The position numbers were made by a program, and so were the translations under genes. From Sinorhizobium saheli (GTDB taxonomy: Bacteria; Pseudomonadota; Alphaproteobacteria; Rhizobiales; Rhizobiaceae), in assembly GCF_001651875.1 (NCBI RefSeq), contig NZ_LNQB01000073.1, forward strand, positions 612,485 through 676,484: a stretch of 64,000 bases of DNA, given 5' to 3'. The notes under the pieces were generated by a model. The model was not told the DNA's origin. It did no database searches and saw only the letters and a program-made list of their open reading frames with translations. Positions 43,405-52,274 of the stretch are shown here, in pieces (position 1 is the first letter of the stretch; every line of letters begins with the position of its first letter).

Positions 43405-44753
43405 GCCGCCCGGCGCGGCACCAGGATCAACAGGAAGAGCCCGCGCATCAGCAGGAACAGGTTGAGCCCGGCCCAGAGCCCGTGATTGCCGAAGAGCGGC
43501 ACCAGAACGGCCAGCGCAGCGACGTAGCCGAGGAAGGCCAAGAGCATCATGTTGCGCATGTCGCGCGACCAGGTGGCGCCGATGAAGACGCCGTCCATCA
43601 GGAAGGCGAGCGCGCCGGTGAGCGCGGTCAACGCAGCCCAGGGCATGTAGTCATAGGCGAGCGCGCGCACGTCCGGCGCCGTCGTGAGCATGTCGATGAT
43701 CGCATTGCCGAAGGCAAGGAAGGCGGCCGTCGTCAGCAGGGCGAGCCCCAGCGCCCAAGCGGCCGTCATCCGCAGCGCCCGGTCGAAGGCCGGGCGCCAG
43801 CCGGCGCCGATCGATCGTCCCGTCAGTTGCTCGGCCGCATTGGCAAGGCCGTCGAGGTAGTAGCCGGCCACCAGGAAGATGGTCATCAGCACGGCATTGG
43901 CCGCAAGCGTCACCGGACCGAGCGCGGTGCCGATCCGCGTCATGAGTGTGAAGGCGCCGAGGAGCACGAAGGAGCGGATCATGATGTCGCGGTTGAGGCC
44001 GAAGAGTGCCTTCAGCCGGTCGCGCGCAAGAACCGTCGCCCAGCCGGGGGCCTCCTTCTTGTCGAAGCGGCCGTAGACGATCGCAAAACCGGCGAGCGCC
44101 CCGATCGCCTCGCCCGCCACGGTGCCGATCGCGACGCCGGCGACGCCCCAGCCGAGGACGAGCCCGAGCAGGATCGAAAGGACGATGTTCGTCCCGTTGA
44201 TCAGCGTCTGCAGCAGGAGGCCGATGGCGCCCTCGCCGCGGCCGAGGACGAAGCCGAGGATCGCGTAATTGGCGAGAGCGGCCGGACCGGACAGGATGCG
44301 ATAGAGGAAATAGGTGCGCGTCACCGCCGCGACCTCCGCATCCGGTCCCATCAGCGAGAGCCCGATCGCCAGCAGAAGCGGCGACAGGAGGACGAGGCCA
44401 ACGCCGGAGGCGAGCGCGATCGTGAGCGAGCGCCAGAAGACCGCCTGCTGCTCACGCCGGTCCCCGCGGCCATAGGCCTGGGCGACGAGGCCGGTGGTGG
44501 CGGCGCGCAGGAAATTGAAGGTGGTGAAGATGAGGTCGAACATCACCGCGCCGATCGCGAGACCGGCGATGAGCTCGGCGCGGCCGAGCCTGCCGACCAC
44601 GGCCGTATCGACAAGGCCGAGCAGCGGCGTCGTCAGGAATCCGAGCGTCATCGGCAAGGCGATCGAGAAGATCAGCCGATTGGTGACGTGAAACGGACCC
44701 GCGTCGCGGGCGTCCCTGTCGCATTCGAGGTTTTGCATGGCGGTCGTCATCAC
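43380..44753 (-). CDS. MATE family efflux transporter
   Basis: 457 residues, 12 membrane helices, DinF-like subgroup. MTLGFLTTPLLGLVDTAVVG early, GLVAQAYGRGDRREQQAVF, and a repeat of the same topology after residue about 240 (DIMIRSFVLLGAF). Exchanges sodium or protons for cationic drugs or metabolites. Starts at the first of two adjacent ATGs with AGGGA upstream. Overlaps pyrD tail to tail. No regulator adjoins. Substrate not readable. Confidence 0.9.
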   Translation of the reverse strand: MMTTAMQNLECDRDARDAGPFHVTNRLIFSIALPMTLGFLTTPLLGLVDTAVVGRLGRAELIAGLAIGAVMFDLIFTTFNFLRAATTGLVAQAYGRGDRREQQAVFWRSLTIALASGVGLVLLSPLLLAIGLSLMGPDAEVAAVTRTYFLYRILSGPAALANYAILGFVLGRGEGAIGLLLQTLINGTNIVLSILLGLVLGWGVAGVAIGTVAGEAIGALAGFAIVYGRFDKKEAPGWATVLARDRLKALFGLNRDIMIRSFVLLGAFTLMTRIGTALGPVTLAANAVLMTIFLVAGYYLDGLANAAEQLTGRSIGAGWRPAFDRALRMTAAWALGLALLTTAAFLAFGNAIIDMLTTAPDVRALAYDYMPWAALTALTGALAFLMDGVFIGATWSRDMRNMMLLAFLGYVAALAVLVPLFGNHGLWAGLNLFLLMRGLFLLILVPRRAAQAFRPAQ

Positions 44754-44794
44754 GGTCCCTGCGCAGCTTCCGCAAGGAGACCTTGGGAATCAGC

Positions 44795-45298
44795 TCAACT
44801 GCAAAGCACCATGGCCCAATAGGGGCGGTTTCCGGAAGCGGAATTCTGCGCCACGGCGACGCCGAGCCCGCGATAGGTGCCGAGCATGTTTTCGAGGTGC
44901 TTCGGCGAATGGAACCAGGCCTCGTAGGCCGCTTCGGCATCGTCCTGGCCCATGGCGATGTTCTCCGCCGCCGGAAGGGTGACGCCCTGTCCCTTCATCC
45001 GGTCGCGGAAACTGTCGCGCCAGCCGATCGTGTGCTGCATCTTGCCGGCACGCGCCATGCGGGCGGCCTGATGCATGGCGGCGACCGAGGCGACGGGATC
45101 GCCGACCAGGGTCGAAAGCCCCCTGCCCTGGCGCAGCCGGTTGACGTAACCGAGCGTCGCCTCGGTCTGGTCGCTGCCTTTGCCGTCATCCGGGGCAAGG
45201 ATGTTGGCGGTCGTACAGCCGGTGATCACGCCGAGGGAAACCACGGCACCGGCACGCAGGAGAAGCCGCCTGCGGGCGAAAAAGACCGGATGCTGCAT
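44795..45298 (-). CDS. CAP/SCP-domain lipoprotein
   Basis: 167 residues. N-terminus MQHPVFFARRRLLLRAGAVV with twin arginines and a lipobox VITGC (Cys28), so likely a Tat-exported lipoprotein. The CAP domain follows: GYVNRLRQGRGLSTL, HQAARMARAGKMQH, AENIAMG, and WFHSPKHLENMLG, which hold the conserved His/Glu pair. Bacterial CAP proteins have unclear function. Directly after (2 bp) DUF6460 on the minus strand, so the two form an operon. Confidence 0.88.
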   Translation of the reverse strand: MQHPVFFARRRLLLRAGAVVSLGVITGCTTANILAPDDGKGSDQTEATLGYVNRLRQGRGLSTLVGDPVASVAAMHQAARMARAGKMQHTIGWRDSFRDRMKGQGVTLPAAENIAMGQDDAEAAYEAWFHSPKHLENMLGTYRGLGVAVAQNSASGNRPYWAMVLCS

Positions 45299-45300
45299 GC

Positions 45301-45567
45301 TTATCGCCGATAGCTCAAGAGACGAAGGATGAGGAAGACGGGAATGACCACGGCGGCGCCAAGCAACAGGTAGTCGCCGACGCGCCCGAGCGCCGCAAAG
45401 CCCTTGTGCCAGATGTCGAGCAGGAAATTGCGGATGGCGTAAAGGATATCGGCCGGATACCAGTCGAAGACGGTCATGACGAAGCCGACCAGGATCGAAA
45501 CCACGACCAGCTTGACGAGCACGCGGAGCGGCGAATCACCGAGGAATTTGTTTATTCCGTCCGACAT
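45301..45567 (-). CDS. DUF6460 family small membrane protein
   Basis: 88 residues: MSDGINKFLGDSPLRVLVKL, VVSILVGFVMTVFDWYPADI, ALGRVGDYLLLGAAVVIPVF and LLSYRR. Two membrane helices with a conserved DSPLRVLVKL start, as in the family. Two bases before the CAP lipoprotein gene, same strand, so co-transcribed. Function unknown. Divergent from the methyltransferase at 45742. Confidence 0.8.
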   Translation of the reverse strand: MSDGINKFLGDSPLRVLVKLVVVSILVGFVMTVFDWYPADILYAIRNFLLDIWHKGFAALGRVGDYLLLGAAVVIPVFLILRLLSYRR

Positions 45568-45741
45568 TTTGTTCCGTTCGATTCATTTCGTTCGAGGGGC
45601 GGCCTGCCTGCCTTCACATAAGCCGCCGTTCCCAAGCCCGCAAGACGTGACGCAAGGGAGGCCCGCCCGTTCCTCAGATTCCCCTTGTATTTTGCCTTGC
45701 CCGGCGTCAGATGCGTCAACCGCAACCAAGCCGTCAAGCCG

Positions 45742-46680
45742 ATGTCCCTCAACCAGCTCTCCTCCGGCGACCTGATCGCCGACCGCCGTGCCGACTACGC
45801 CAAAATGCTCGCCGAATCCGGCGATAGCCTGGGCGCGGCCGAGTTGATGGCCCAGGCGCTGGAACTCGCGCCCGGCTGGGCCGCCGGCTGGTTCCGGCTG
45901 GCGGACTATGAGGAGAAATCGGGCCGAAAAGAGGCGGCGGTCGCCGCGCTCCGCGCGACGCTCCGCCTCCACCCGGACGACATCTTCGGCGCCAGCCTCA
46001 AGCTCGCCCTGCTCGGCGCCGAAGAGACGCCGGAGCAGCCGCCGAGCACCTATGTCGAGCGTCTTTTCGACGACTATGCGGATCGTTTCGACCATGCGCT
46101 CGTCGAGAAGCTCGACTACAGCGTCCCGGAAAAGCTCGCGGGGCTAATCGAGCGGGCGAGCGGCGGACGGCATTTCCGCCACGTGACCGATCTCGGCTGC
46201 GGCACCGGGCTCTTCGGCGAGCGCATCCGCGGCCGTGCGGACTTCCTCGAGGGCTTCGATCTCTCGGCCAACATGCTCGCCAGGGCGGAAGCAAAGGCGA
46301 CCTACGACCGGCTCGGCCAGGCGGACCTGTCGCTGGCGCCGGAAAGCTCGGGCGTGCTCGGGGATTTGCCGGCCGAGCGAGCCGACCTCGTCAGCGCCGC
46401 GGACGTGCTGATGTACCTCGGCAATCTCGAAAGCGCCTTCGTGATCGCGGAGCGCCTGCTCGCTCCCGCCGGGCTCTTCGCCTTTTCCGTCGAAGACGCG
46501 GCAACGGACGAGGGCTTTGTGCTCCGCCCGTCGCTGCGCTACGCGCACTCCGAGCGCTATGTCGCTTCCCTGCTGGCCGACCGCGGCCTTTCGATGCTGG
46601 CGCTAGAGCGCACCGTCATCCGCATGGACGCGGGCGAACCCGTCGCCGGCATCCTGTTCCTCGCCGGCAAGCCTGGGTAG
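45742..46680 (+). CDS. TPR-containing SAM-dependent methyltransferase
   Basis: 312 residues from ATG 45742. N-terminal TPR-like helices (about 15-85, ELMAQALELAPGWAAGWFRLA) then YVERLFDDYADRFDHAL and a class I methyltransferase core with VTDLGCGTGLFGERIRG (SAM loop), EGFDLSANMLARAE and AADVLMYLGNLESAF. Resembles trans-aconitate/ UbiE-type fusions with TPR found across Rhizobiales. Target not known. The frame is open to 45685 upstream, without conservation. Confidence 0.85.
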   Translation: MSLNQLSSGDLIADRRADYAKMLAESGDSLGAAELMAQALELAPGWAAGWFRLADYEEKSGRKEAAVAALRATLRLHPDDIFGASLKLALLGAEETPEQPPSTYVERLFDDYADRFDHALVEKLDYSVPEKLAGLIERASGGRHFRHVTDLGCGTGLFGERIRGRADFLEGFDLSANMLARAEAKATYDRLGQADLSLAPESSGVLGDLPAERADLVSAADVLMYLGNLESAFVIAERLLAPAGLFAFSVEDAATDEGFVLRPSLRYAHSERYVASLLADRGLSMLALERTVIRMDAGEPVAGILFLAGKPG

Positions 46681-46790
46681 AGCGAAGCGGCTGGTCTATG
46701 TCGGGAAAAATAGGTCAGCATGGCTTACATATTTTTCTTGATTATTTTTGTGCATTGCAGCAATGCTTGCGCCATCACGAGGGTTTCGGC

Positions 46791-47426
46791 ATGGCACAGG
46801 CAAGCAGCGTTTTCGGTCTCTGGAACACGAGCCCGACCCGGCACACCCCGACGGAGGATGTCCAGGGGATCTTTTCCGGCAGCCTCGTCGCTGCGCTCGG
46901 CCTCTACTTCCTGGCGAGCGCCGGGCTCCTCACCGGAAGCACGGCCGGCATCGCCTTCCTCCTGCATTACGCGACGGGGGTGAATTTCGGCCTCGCCTTC
47001 TTCCTTCTCAACCTGCCCTTCTTCTATCTGTCGCTGAAGCGGCTCGGCCCGGCCTTCACGCTCAAGACATTCATCGCCATCGCGCTCACATCGTTCCTGA
47101 CCGATGCGCAATCGCGCCTCTTCGAGATCGAGCAAATCCATCCCGGCTGGGCCGCCCTGCTCGGCGGCCTCCTGCTCGGCTACGGGCTGCTCGCGCTCTA
47201 CCGCCACCGCGCCAGCCTCGGCGGCGTCGGTATCCTCGGCATCTACCTGCAGGAGCGCTTCGGCATTCGCGCCGGCCTCGTGCAGCTCGCGATCGACATA
47301 GCCGTGCTCGCCGTCGCCTTCTCGGTCACCACGCCGCCGGTCGTCATGTGGTCCGTGCTCGGCGCGGTCGTCCTCAACCTCTTCGTGGCGATCAACCACC
47401 GCGCCGACCGGTATATCGCGCTTTGA
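46791..47426 (+). CDS. YitT family membrane protein
   Basis: 211 residues from ATG 46791, with GAGGG 7 bases upstream. About five or six helices: SGSLVAALGLYFLASAGLLT, GSTAGIAFLLHYATG, LAFFLLNLPFFYLSLKRLG, LLGGLLLGYGLLALYRH, and a tail VVMWSVLGAVVLNLFVAINH. GLLTGSTAGIAFLLHY is the YitT (DUF161) mark. Transport function unknown. The AT-rich 46725-46760 stretch just upstream may hold its promoter. Confidence 0.82.
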   Translation: MAQASSVFGLWNTSPTRHTPTEDVQGIFSGSLVAALGLYFLASAGLLTGSTAGIAFLLHYATGVNFGLAFFLLNLPFFYLSLKRLGPAFTLKTFIAIALTSFLTDAQSRLFEIEQIHPGWAALLGGLLLGYGLLALYRHRASLGGVGILGIYLQERFGIRAGLVQLAIDIAVLAVAFSVTTPPVVMWSVLGAVVLNLFVAINHRADRYIAL

Positions 47427-47442
47427 TACGCTAAAGTGAGCG

Positions 47443-47528
47443 CCCCCTCATCCGGCCTGCCGGCCACCTTCTCCCCGCAAGCGGGGCGAAGGGGCTCGCG
47501 GCACGGGGAGAGGGCTAGGGTGAGGGGC
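47443..47528. repeat. RIME-like palindromic element, shorter copy
   Basis: CCCCTCATCCGGCCTGCC, ACCTTCTCCCCGCAAGCGGG and AAGGGG, closing GTGAGGGGCGG. It shares the CCCTCATCC / CACCTTCTCCCC core with 40402-40562 but with a shorter right half. It lies between yitT and the helicase gene. Confidence 0.65.
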
Positions 47529-47581
47529 GGTCGCGCGCACGCCGCATAGCGGGCTTCTCTTTTGCCCGGTTTGATCTACCT

Positions 47582-50137
47582 TTGTTCCCCGTGAACAGGA
47601 TCGATTCCCCATCGCCGGAAAGCGACGCGCTGACGTTGCCGGCGCCCTTTCTCCGGTGGTTTGCCGAAAAGGGCTGGCGGCCGCGCGCCCATCAGCTCGA
47701 ATTGCTGTCCCGGGCGGAGGCGGGGGAAAGCACGCTGCTGATCGCGCCGACCGGCGCGGGCAAGACGCTTGCCGGCTTCCTGCCCTCGCTCGTCGACGTG
47801 ACGCGGCGCGACAGGATGCCGCCAAGCTCCCCCTTCGTCGGCATCCATACGCTCTATATTTCGCCGCTGAAGGCGCTGGCCGTCGACATCGAGCGCAACC
47901 TGATGAAGCCGGTCGGCGAGATGGGGCTGCCGGTCCGGATCGAGAACCGCACCGGCGATACGCCGCAGGGCAAGAGGCTGCGCCAGAAGCTCAACCCGCC
48001 GGACCTCTTGCTCACCACGCCGGAGCAGCTGGCGCTGCTTCTCTCCGATGGCGAGGCGACGCGCTTCTTCAAGGATCTGCGCTACGTGGTGCTCGACGAG
48101 CTGCACTCGCTGGTGACGTCGAAGCGCGGGCATCTCCTGTCGCTGGGGCTCGCGCGCTTGCGCCGGCTGGCGCCTCGCCTCCAGACGATCGGCCTTTCGG
48201 CGACGGTTGCCGAGCCGATGGAACTGCAGCGCTGGCTCGCGGCCCAGGCCCCGGATCGGCAGAACCATGCCGGACTGATCACCGTTTCCGGCGGGGCGAA
48301 GCCGGAGATCTCGATTCTCAACACGGAGAACCACGTGCCCTGGGCCGGGCACTCGGCCCGCTACGCCATCCCGGACATCTATGCGGCGATCAAGCAGCAC
48401 GGCACGACGCTGCTCTTCGTCAACACGCGCAGCCAGGCGGAAATGCTCTTCCAGGAGCTCTGGACGATCAATGACGACAGCCTGCCGATCGCGCTGCATC
48501 ACGGCTCGCTCGACGTCGCGCAGCGCCGCAAGGTAGAGGCGGCGATGGCGGAGAACCGGCTGCGCGCCGTCGTCGCCACCTCGACGCTCGATCTCGGCAT
48601 CGACTGGGGCGACGTCGACCTGGTGGTCCATGTCGGCGCGCCGAAGGGGGCGAGCCGTCTCGCCCAGCGCATCGGCCGCGCCAACCACCGGATGGACGAG
48701 CCGAGCCGCGCCATCCTCGTGCCCGCCAACCGCTTCGAGGTGATGGAATGCCAGGCGGCGCTCGATGCCAACTATATCGGCGCGCAGGATACGCCGCCGG
48801 TCGGCAAAGGCGCGCTCGACGTGCTCGCCCAGCATGTGCTCGGCATGGCCTGCGCCAGGCCTTTCGACGCGCTCGAGCTTTACGAAGAGATCACCAGCGC
48901 CTCCCCCTATGCCGATCTTTCCTGGGAGACGTTCGAGCGCGTCGTCGACCTCGTCGCCACGGGCGGCTATGCGCTCAGGACCTATGAGCGCTACGCCCGC
49001 ATCCGCAAGACGAAGGACGGTTTGTGGCGCGTCTCCAACCCTTTCGTTGCCCAGCAATACCGGTTGAATGTCGGCACGATCGTGGAATCGCCGATGCTGA
49101 ACGTGCGCATGGTGAAGCGCAACCAGCGCGGCTCGCTCGGCCGCGGCGGCATATCGCTCGGCAAGGTGGAGGAATCTTTCCTCGAAATGCTGTCGCCGGG
49201 CGACACCTTCGTCTTTTCCGGCAAGGTCGTGCGCTTCGAGGGCATCCGCGAAAACGAGTGCCTCGTCTCGCAGGCCTTTTCCTTCGATCCGAAGGTGCCG
49301 AGCTATGCCGGCGGCAAGTTCCCGCTCTCCACCTATCTCGCCGGGCAGGTGAGGGAGATGCTCGCCGATCCGGCGCGCCGCGCCGGCCTGCCCGACCAGG
49401 TGCGCGACTGGCTGGCGCTGCAGCGGGACGTGTCGATGCTGCCCGGCGAGAACGAACTCCTGGTCGAGACCTTCCCGCGCGGCAGCCGTCACTACATGGT
49501 GATCTACGCCTTCGAGGGCCGGCTCGCGCACCAGACGCTCGGCATGCTTCTCACCCGCAGGCTCGACCGCGCCGGGCTGAAGCCGCTCGGCTTCGTCGCA
49601 ACGGACTATTCGCTAGGCATCTGGGCCCTCGACGACATGGGCGCCGCCTTCGAGGCACGGGCGCCGTCGCTCGGCCAGCTCTTCGACAAGGACATGCTCG
49701 GCGACGACCTGGAGGCCTGGCTGAACGAATCCTTCCTTTTGAAGCGCACCTTCCGCAATTGCGCGGTGATCGCCGGGCTGATCGACCAGCGTCACCCGGG
49801 CAAGGAGAAGACCGGGCGGCAGGTCACCGTTTCCGCCGACCTCATTTACGACGTATTGCGGATGCACGAGCCCGATCACATCCTGCTCGAGGCGACGCGC
49901 AACGACGCCGCCACGGGTCTTTTGGACATCGGCCGCCTCGGCTCTATGCTCAAGCGAATCAAGGGGCACATTACCCATCGCCGGCTCGACCGCATCTCGC
50001 CGCTCGCCGTACCGGTCATGCTGGAGATCGGCAAGGAAACGGTGCATGGCGAAGCGCACGACTTCCTGCTGACGGAAGCGGCAGCCGATGAACTGATCAA
50101 CGAGGCGATGGGCGGCGCTCACGGTGCGGACGGATAG
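47582..50137 (+). CDS. Ligase-associated DEXH-box DNA helicase (Lhr-type)
   Basis: 851 residues. Superfamily 2 helicase with APTGAGKT at 55-62, SPLKALAVDI, TTPEQLALLL, DELH at 172-175, SATV and the C-terminal HHGSLDV, STLDLGIDWG and QRIGRANHR motifs, then the Lhr winged-helix/core extension. Relatives sit with a DNA ligase, an exonuclease and a phosphoesterase in repair clusters; here the phosphoesterase gene follows by 149 bp. The first start is TTG 47582; GTG 47591 is an alternative and neither has a clear ribosome site. Called lhr2 or lhr-like in other bacteria. Confidence 0.9.
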   Translation: MFPVNRIDSPSPESDALTLPAPFLRWFAEKGWRPRAHQLELLSRAEAGESTLLIAPTGAGKTLAGFLPSLVDVTRRDRMPPSSPFVGIHTLYISPLKALAVDIERNLMKPVGEMGLPVRIENRTGDTPQGKRLRQKLNPPDLLLTTPEQLALLLSDGEATRFFKDLRYVVLDELHSLVTSKRGHLLSLGLARLRRLAPRLQTIGLSATVAEPMELQRWLAAQAPDRQNHAGLITVSGGAKPEISILNTENHVPWAGHSARYAIPDIYAAIKQHGTTLLFVNTRSQAEMLFQELWTINDDSLPIALHHGSLDVAQRRKVEAAMAENRLRAVVATSTLDLGIDWGDVDLVVHVGAPKGASRLAQRIGRANHRMDEPSRAILVPANRFEVMECQAALDANYIGAQDTPPVGKGALDVLAQHVLGMACARPFDALELYEEITSASPYADLSWETFERVVDLVATGGYALRTYERYARIRKTKDGLWRVSNPFVAQQYRLNVGTIVESPMLNVRMVKRNQRGSLGRGGISLGKVEESFLEMLSPGDTFVFSGKVVRFEGIRENECLVSQAFSFDPKVPSYAGGKFPLSTYLAGQVREMLADPARRAGLPDQVRDWLALQRDVSMLPGENELLVETFPRGSRHYMVIYAFEGRLAHQTLGMLLTRRLDRAGLKPLGFVATDYSLGIWALDDMGAAFEARAPSLGQLFDKDMLGDDLEAWLNESFLLKRTFRNCAVIAGLIDQRHPGKEKTGRQVTVSADLIYDVLRMHEPDHILLEATRNDAATGLLDIGRLGSMLKRIKGHITHRRLDRISPLAVPVMLEIGKETVHGEAHDFLLTEAAADELINEAMGGAHGADG

Positions 50138-50163
50138 GAGAGCGATGTGAATAATGTGCGTGA

Positions 50164-50199
50164 CCCCCTCCCCAGCGCTTCCCCACAAGGGGGAGGGGC
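50164..50199. repeat. GC-rich palindromic intergenic element
   Basis: CCCCTCCCC and GGGGGAGGGG are mirrored around CCCCACAAGG. The same CCTCCCCACAAGGGGGAGG core forms the arms of the large repeat at 62979-63253. It lies between the helicase and pdeM. Confidence 0.55.
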
Positions 50200-50286
50200 T
50201 CCACAGCGGCACCGTCTTGCCCCTTTCGACCGCTCCGAGAGGGCTTCGTGCCCAACTGGATCACGTACGGAAGCGTCGGAGTAACC

Positions 50287-51012
50287 ATGCACCGGCTCCT
50301 TCACGCGACGTCCGGCCCCGCCGCCAACACGTTCCTGCAGGCCGCGACATCGGTCAACGGCGTCGCGGCGGTCTGCGATCCGCTGGGCGGGCTCTTTCTG
50401 CCGGAGAGCCGCACGCTGGTCGTGTCCGACCTGCACCTCGAAAAGGGCTCCGCCTTCGCCCGGCGGGGGATGATGCTTCCGCCCTATGACACGCTGGCGA
50501 CGCTGCGCATCCTGGAGGCGGTCGTCGCCCGCCACGATCCGGCGACGGTGGTCAGCCTCGGCGACAATTTCCATGACCGGAAGGGATCGGCTGCAATGCC
50601 GGAGATCTTCCGCCAGATGATTGCAGCGATGGCCCGCGGCCGCGACTGGATCTGGATCAACGGCAATCACGACCCCGACGGCGCCGTGGGACTGCCCGGC
50701 GCCTCCATGGACGAGCTTCGCCACGCCGGCCTCGTCTTCCGCCATGAGCCATCACTGGTCGATGGCCTCGGCGAGATCGCCGGCCACCTGCATCCCTCCG
50801 CGACGGTCAGGCGCCGGGAAAGATGCGTCCGGCGCGCCTGCTTCGCGACGGACGGCAGGCGCCTGCTGATGCCCGCCTTCGGCGTGACGACCGGCGGTCT
50901 CGATCTCCGGCACCGCGCCATGAGCGGCCTTTTCGAGCGCGAGCGGCTGGTCGCCCATATGCTCGGGCGCGACCGGATCTATTCGGTTCGCTTCGCCAAC
51001 CTCCTGGGTTAG
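50287..51012 (+). CDS. pdeM: Ligase-associated metallophosphoesterase (PdeM-type)
   Basis: 241 residues. Calcineurin-like phosphoesterase, two-metal: VVSDLHLEKGS (Asp48, His50), LGDNFHD at 91-97, NGNHDP at 125-130 and GHLHP near 160. GGAG lies 5 bases before ATG 50287; a GTG start at 50248 is also in frame. PdeM family members belong to the Lhr-ligase-exonuclease-phosphoesterase repair set. A palindromic repeat ends right after the stop. The ligase and exonuclease are not in this window. Confidence 0.85.
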   Translation: MHRLLHATSGPAANTFLQAATSVNGVAAVCDPLGGLFLPESRTLVVSDLHLEKGSAFARRGMMLPPYDTLATLRILEAVVARHDPATVVSLGDNFHDRKGSAAMPEIFRQMIAAMARGRDWIWINGNHDPDGAVGLPGASMDELRHAGLVFRHEPSLVDGLGEIAGHLHPSATVRRRERCVRRACFATDGRRLLMPAFGVTTGGLDLRHRAMSGLFERERLVAHMLGRDRIYSVRFANLLG

Positions 51013-51041
51013 AGCGGGTGCACTCACATGCGTTCCCGCCA

Positions 51042-51089
51042 CCGCATCTGTGTGAAGTCAGGTGATTCCACCTGGCTGCAAAACTCTAG
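51042..51089 (-). repeat. Palindromic element, shortened copy of the rkpJ-kpsF type
   Basis: CCGCAT, GTCAGGTGATTCCACCTGG and CTGCAAAACTCTAG align with 22325-22375, including the CTAG end that forms the stop codon of the minus-strand neighbour. The left half is missing. Confidence 0.55.
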
Positions 51090-51322
51090 AAAGCGTTGAA
51101 GGTCAGCGTCGTCAGCGAACGGGAAATGCCCGGGACGCTCGCAATGTTGTCGTTGATGAACTTGCCGATGTCCTGGCCCTCCTCGACATAGATCTTCAGA
51201 AGCAGATCGTAGTCGCCGCTCGTCGAATACATCTCCGAGACGATCTCCTTGCGGTAAATCTCGTCGGCCACATCATAGGTCTTGCCGGGAGCGCACTGCA
51301 GTTGCACGAATATCGGTTTCAT
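51086..51322 (-). CDS. Stand-alone Lrp/AsnC ligand-binding (RAM) domain protein
   Basis: 78 residues, MKPIFVQLQCAPGKTYDVAD, then STSGDYDLLLKIYVEEGQDI and VPGISRSLTTLTF. This is the effector-binding, oligomerising half of Lrp/AsnC regulators; the helix-turn-helix half is missing. GAGGAAG lies upstream of ATG 51322. Such single RAM proteins are known in bacteria and may bind amino acids or join full-length Lrp proteins. The longer frame (to 51391) has no DNA-binding motif. Its stop codon is provided by the repeat at 51042-51089. Confidence 0.85.
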   Translation of the reverse strand: MKPIFVQLQCAPGKTYDVADEIYRKEIVSEMYSTSGDYDLLLKIYVEEGQDIGKFINDNIASVPGISRSLTTLTFNAF

Positions 51323-51476
51323 GAGGCTTCCTCTGCTTGCCGGGAGCGCCCGGCTCAGGGGCGGCGTCCCAAACGTTCCGCATCGCTGCACCGGTCGCGG
51401 GCTGACAGCGGGCGTGGCGATGCCTATCGCTTCTCCTTAAACCGCAACCGCGCAAAAGGAAACGCGGCAGAGCGGC

Positions 51477-52274
51477 CTATTCCTTGCGGAAGAGCAGGCT
51501 CGCGCCCCAGCCGGTGATCACCGCAAGCGTCACCGCGAAGAGGCCGTAGATCAGCGGCTGATCATGCGCAGCGCGGGTGATCGCCTGCTCCAGGCCGGTC
51601 TTCACCACCCGAAGCGGCAGGGCCTTGGCTGCGACGAAGAGACCGTCGCGGAAAAGGTAGGCGCGCACGACATGCACGCCGTTCGGAACGTTGGCCGGCA
51701 GGCGCACGGAGGCCTTGAAGAGGCTCGAGCTGATGAACTGCACGCCGCCCGGATCGCGCTGGAAGACACCGCTCGTCTCGCGGATGCGGCGGAAGGCGTT
51801 GCGGAACTCGCCGAGCGAGCTGCCGTCGCCGACGAAGCCCAGGGGCACCAGGCGGATGTGATCGATGCCGATGCCCATGTTGGCGACGTCGCGCGGCGGG
51901 GCGATCGTCTCGATGTCGCGCGTGCTCGACAGCGAGTAGGATTCGGGCACCAGTTCGAAGGTCATCGAGTTCGTATTGACCCAGATGCCGAAGACGCGCT
52001 CCTTCTTGCGCACCGTCGCGTTGTCCTTCGGGCCTTCGAGCGCGACGATGATGTTGTACTTGCCCTGCGCCAAAAGGCTGGCGTCGAAGCCGTCGATGGC
52101 GCCGAAGATCGTCAGGTCGGCGCCGCGGAAATCGGAGGTGATCGATATCTCGTCCGTCGAGATGCCGATCTCGAGCTTCTCGGCGAAGTTCGTCACCGGC
52201 CGCTCCAGGGACTGCGCCAGGGCCGGCGCGGCGAAGGCAAGCAAAGCAAGAAGAGTGAGCGCCGAACGGAGCAT
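51477..52274 (-). CDS. TIGR02186 family membrane-anchored protein
   Basis: 265 residues. Signal peptide MLRSALTLLALLAFAAPALAQ, periplasmic beta-rich domain (GADLTIFGAIDGF, IVALEGPKDNATVRKKERVF, FGIWVN) and one C-terminal helix GLFAVTLAVITGWGASLLF. This is the conserved family usually paired with TauE/SafE permeases; its ATG overlaps that gene's stop (ATGA). Function unknown; a periplasmic partner for sulfite or anion export is the obvious inference. Confidence 0.85.
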   Translation of the reverse strand: MLRSALTLLALLAFAAPALAQSLERPVTNFAEKLEIGISTDEISITSDFRGADLTIFGAIDGFDASLLAQGKYNIIVALEGPKDNATVRKKERVFGIWVNTNSMTFELVPESYSLSSTRDIETIAPPRDVANMGIGIDHIRLVPLGFVGDGSSLGEFRNAFRRIRETSGVFQRDPGGVQFISSSLFKASVRLPANVPNGVHVVRAYLFRDGLFVAAKALPLRVVKTGLEQAITRAAHDQPLIYGLFAVTLAVITGWGASLLFRKE

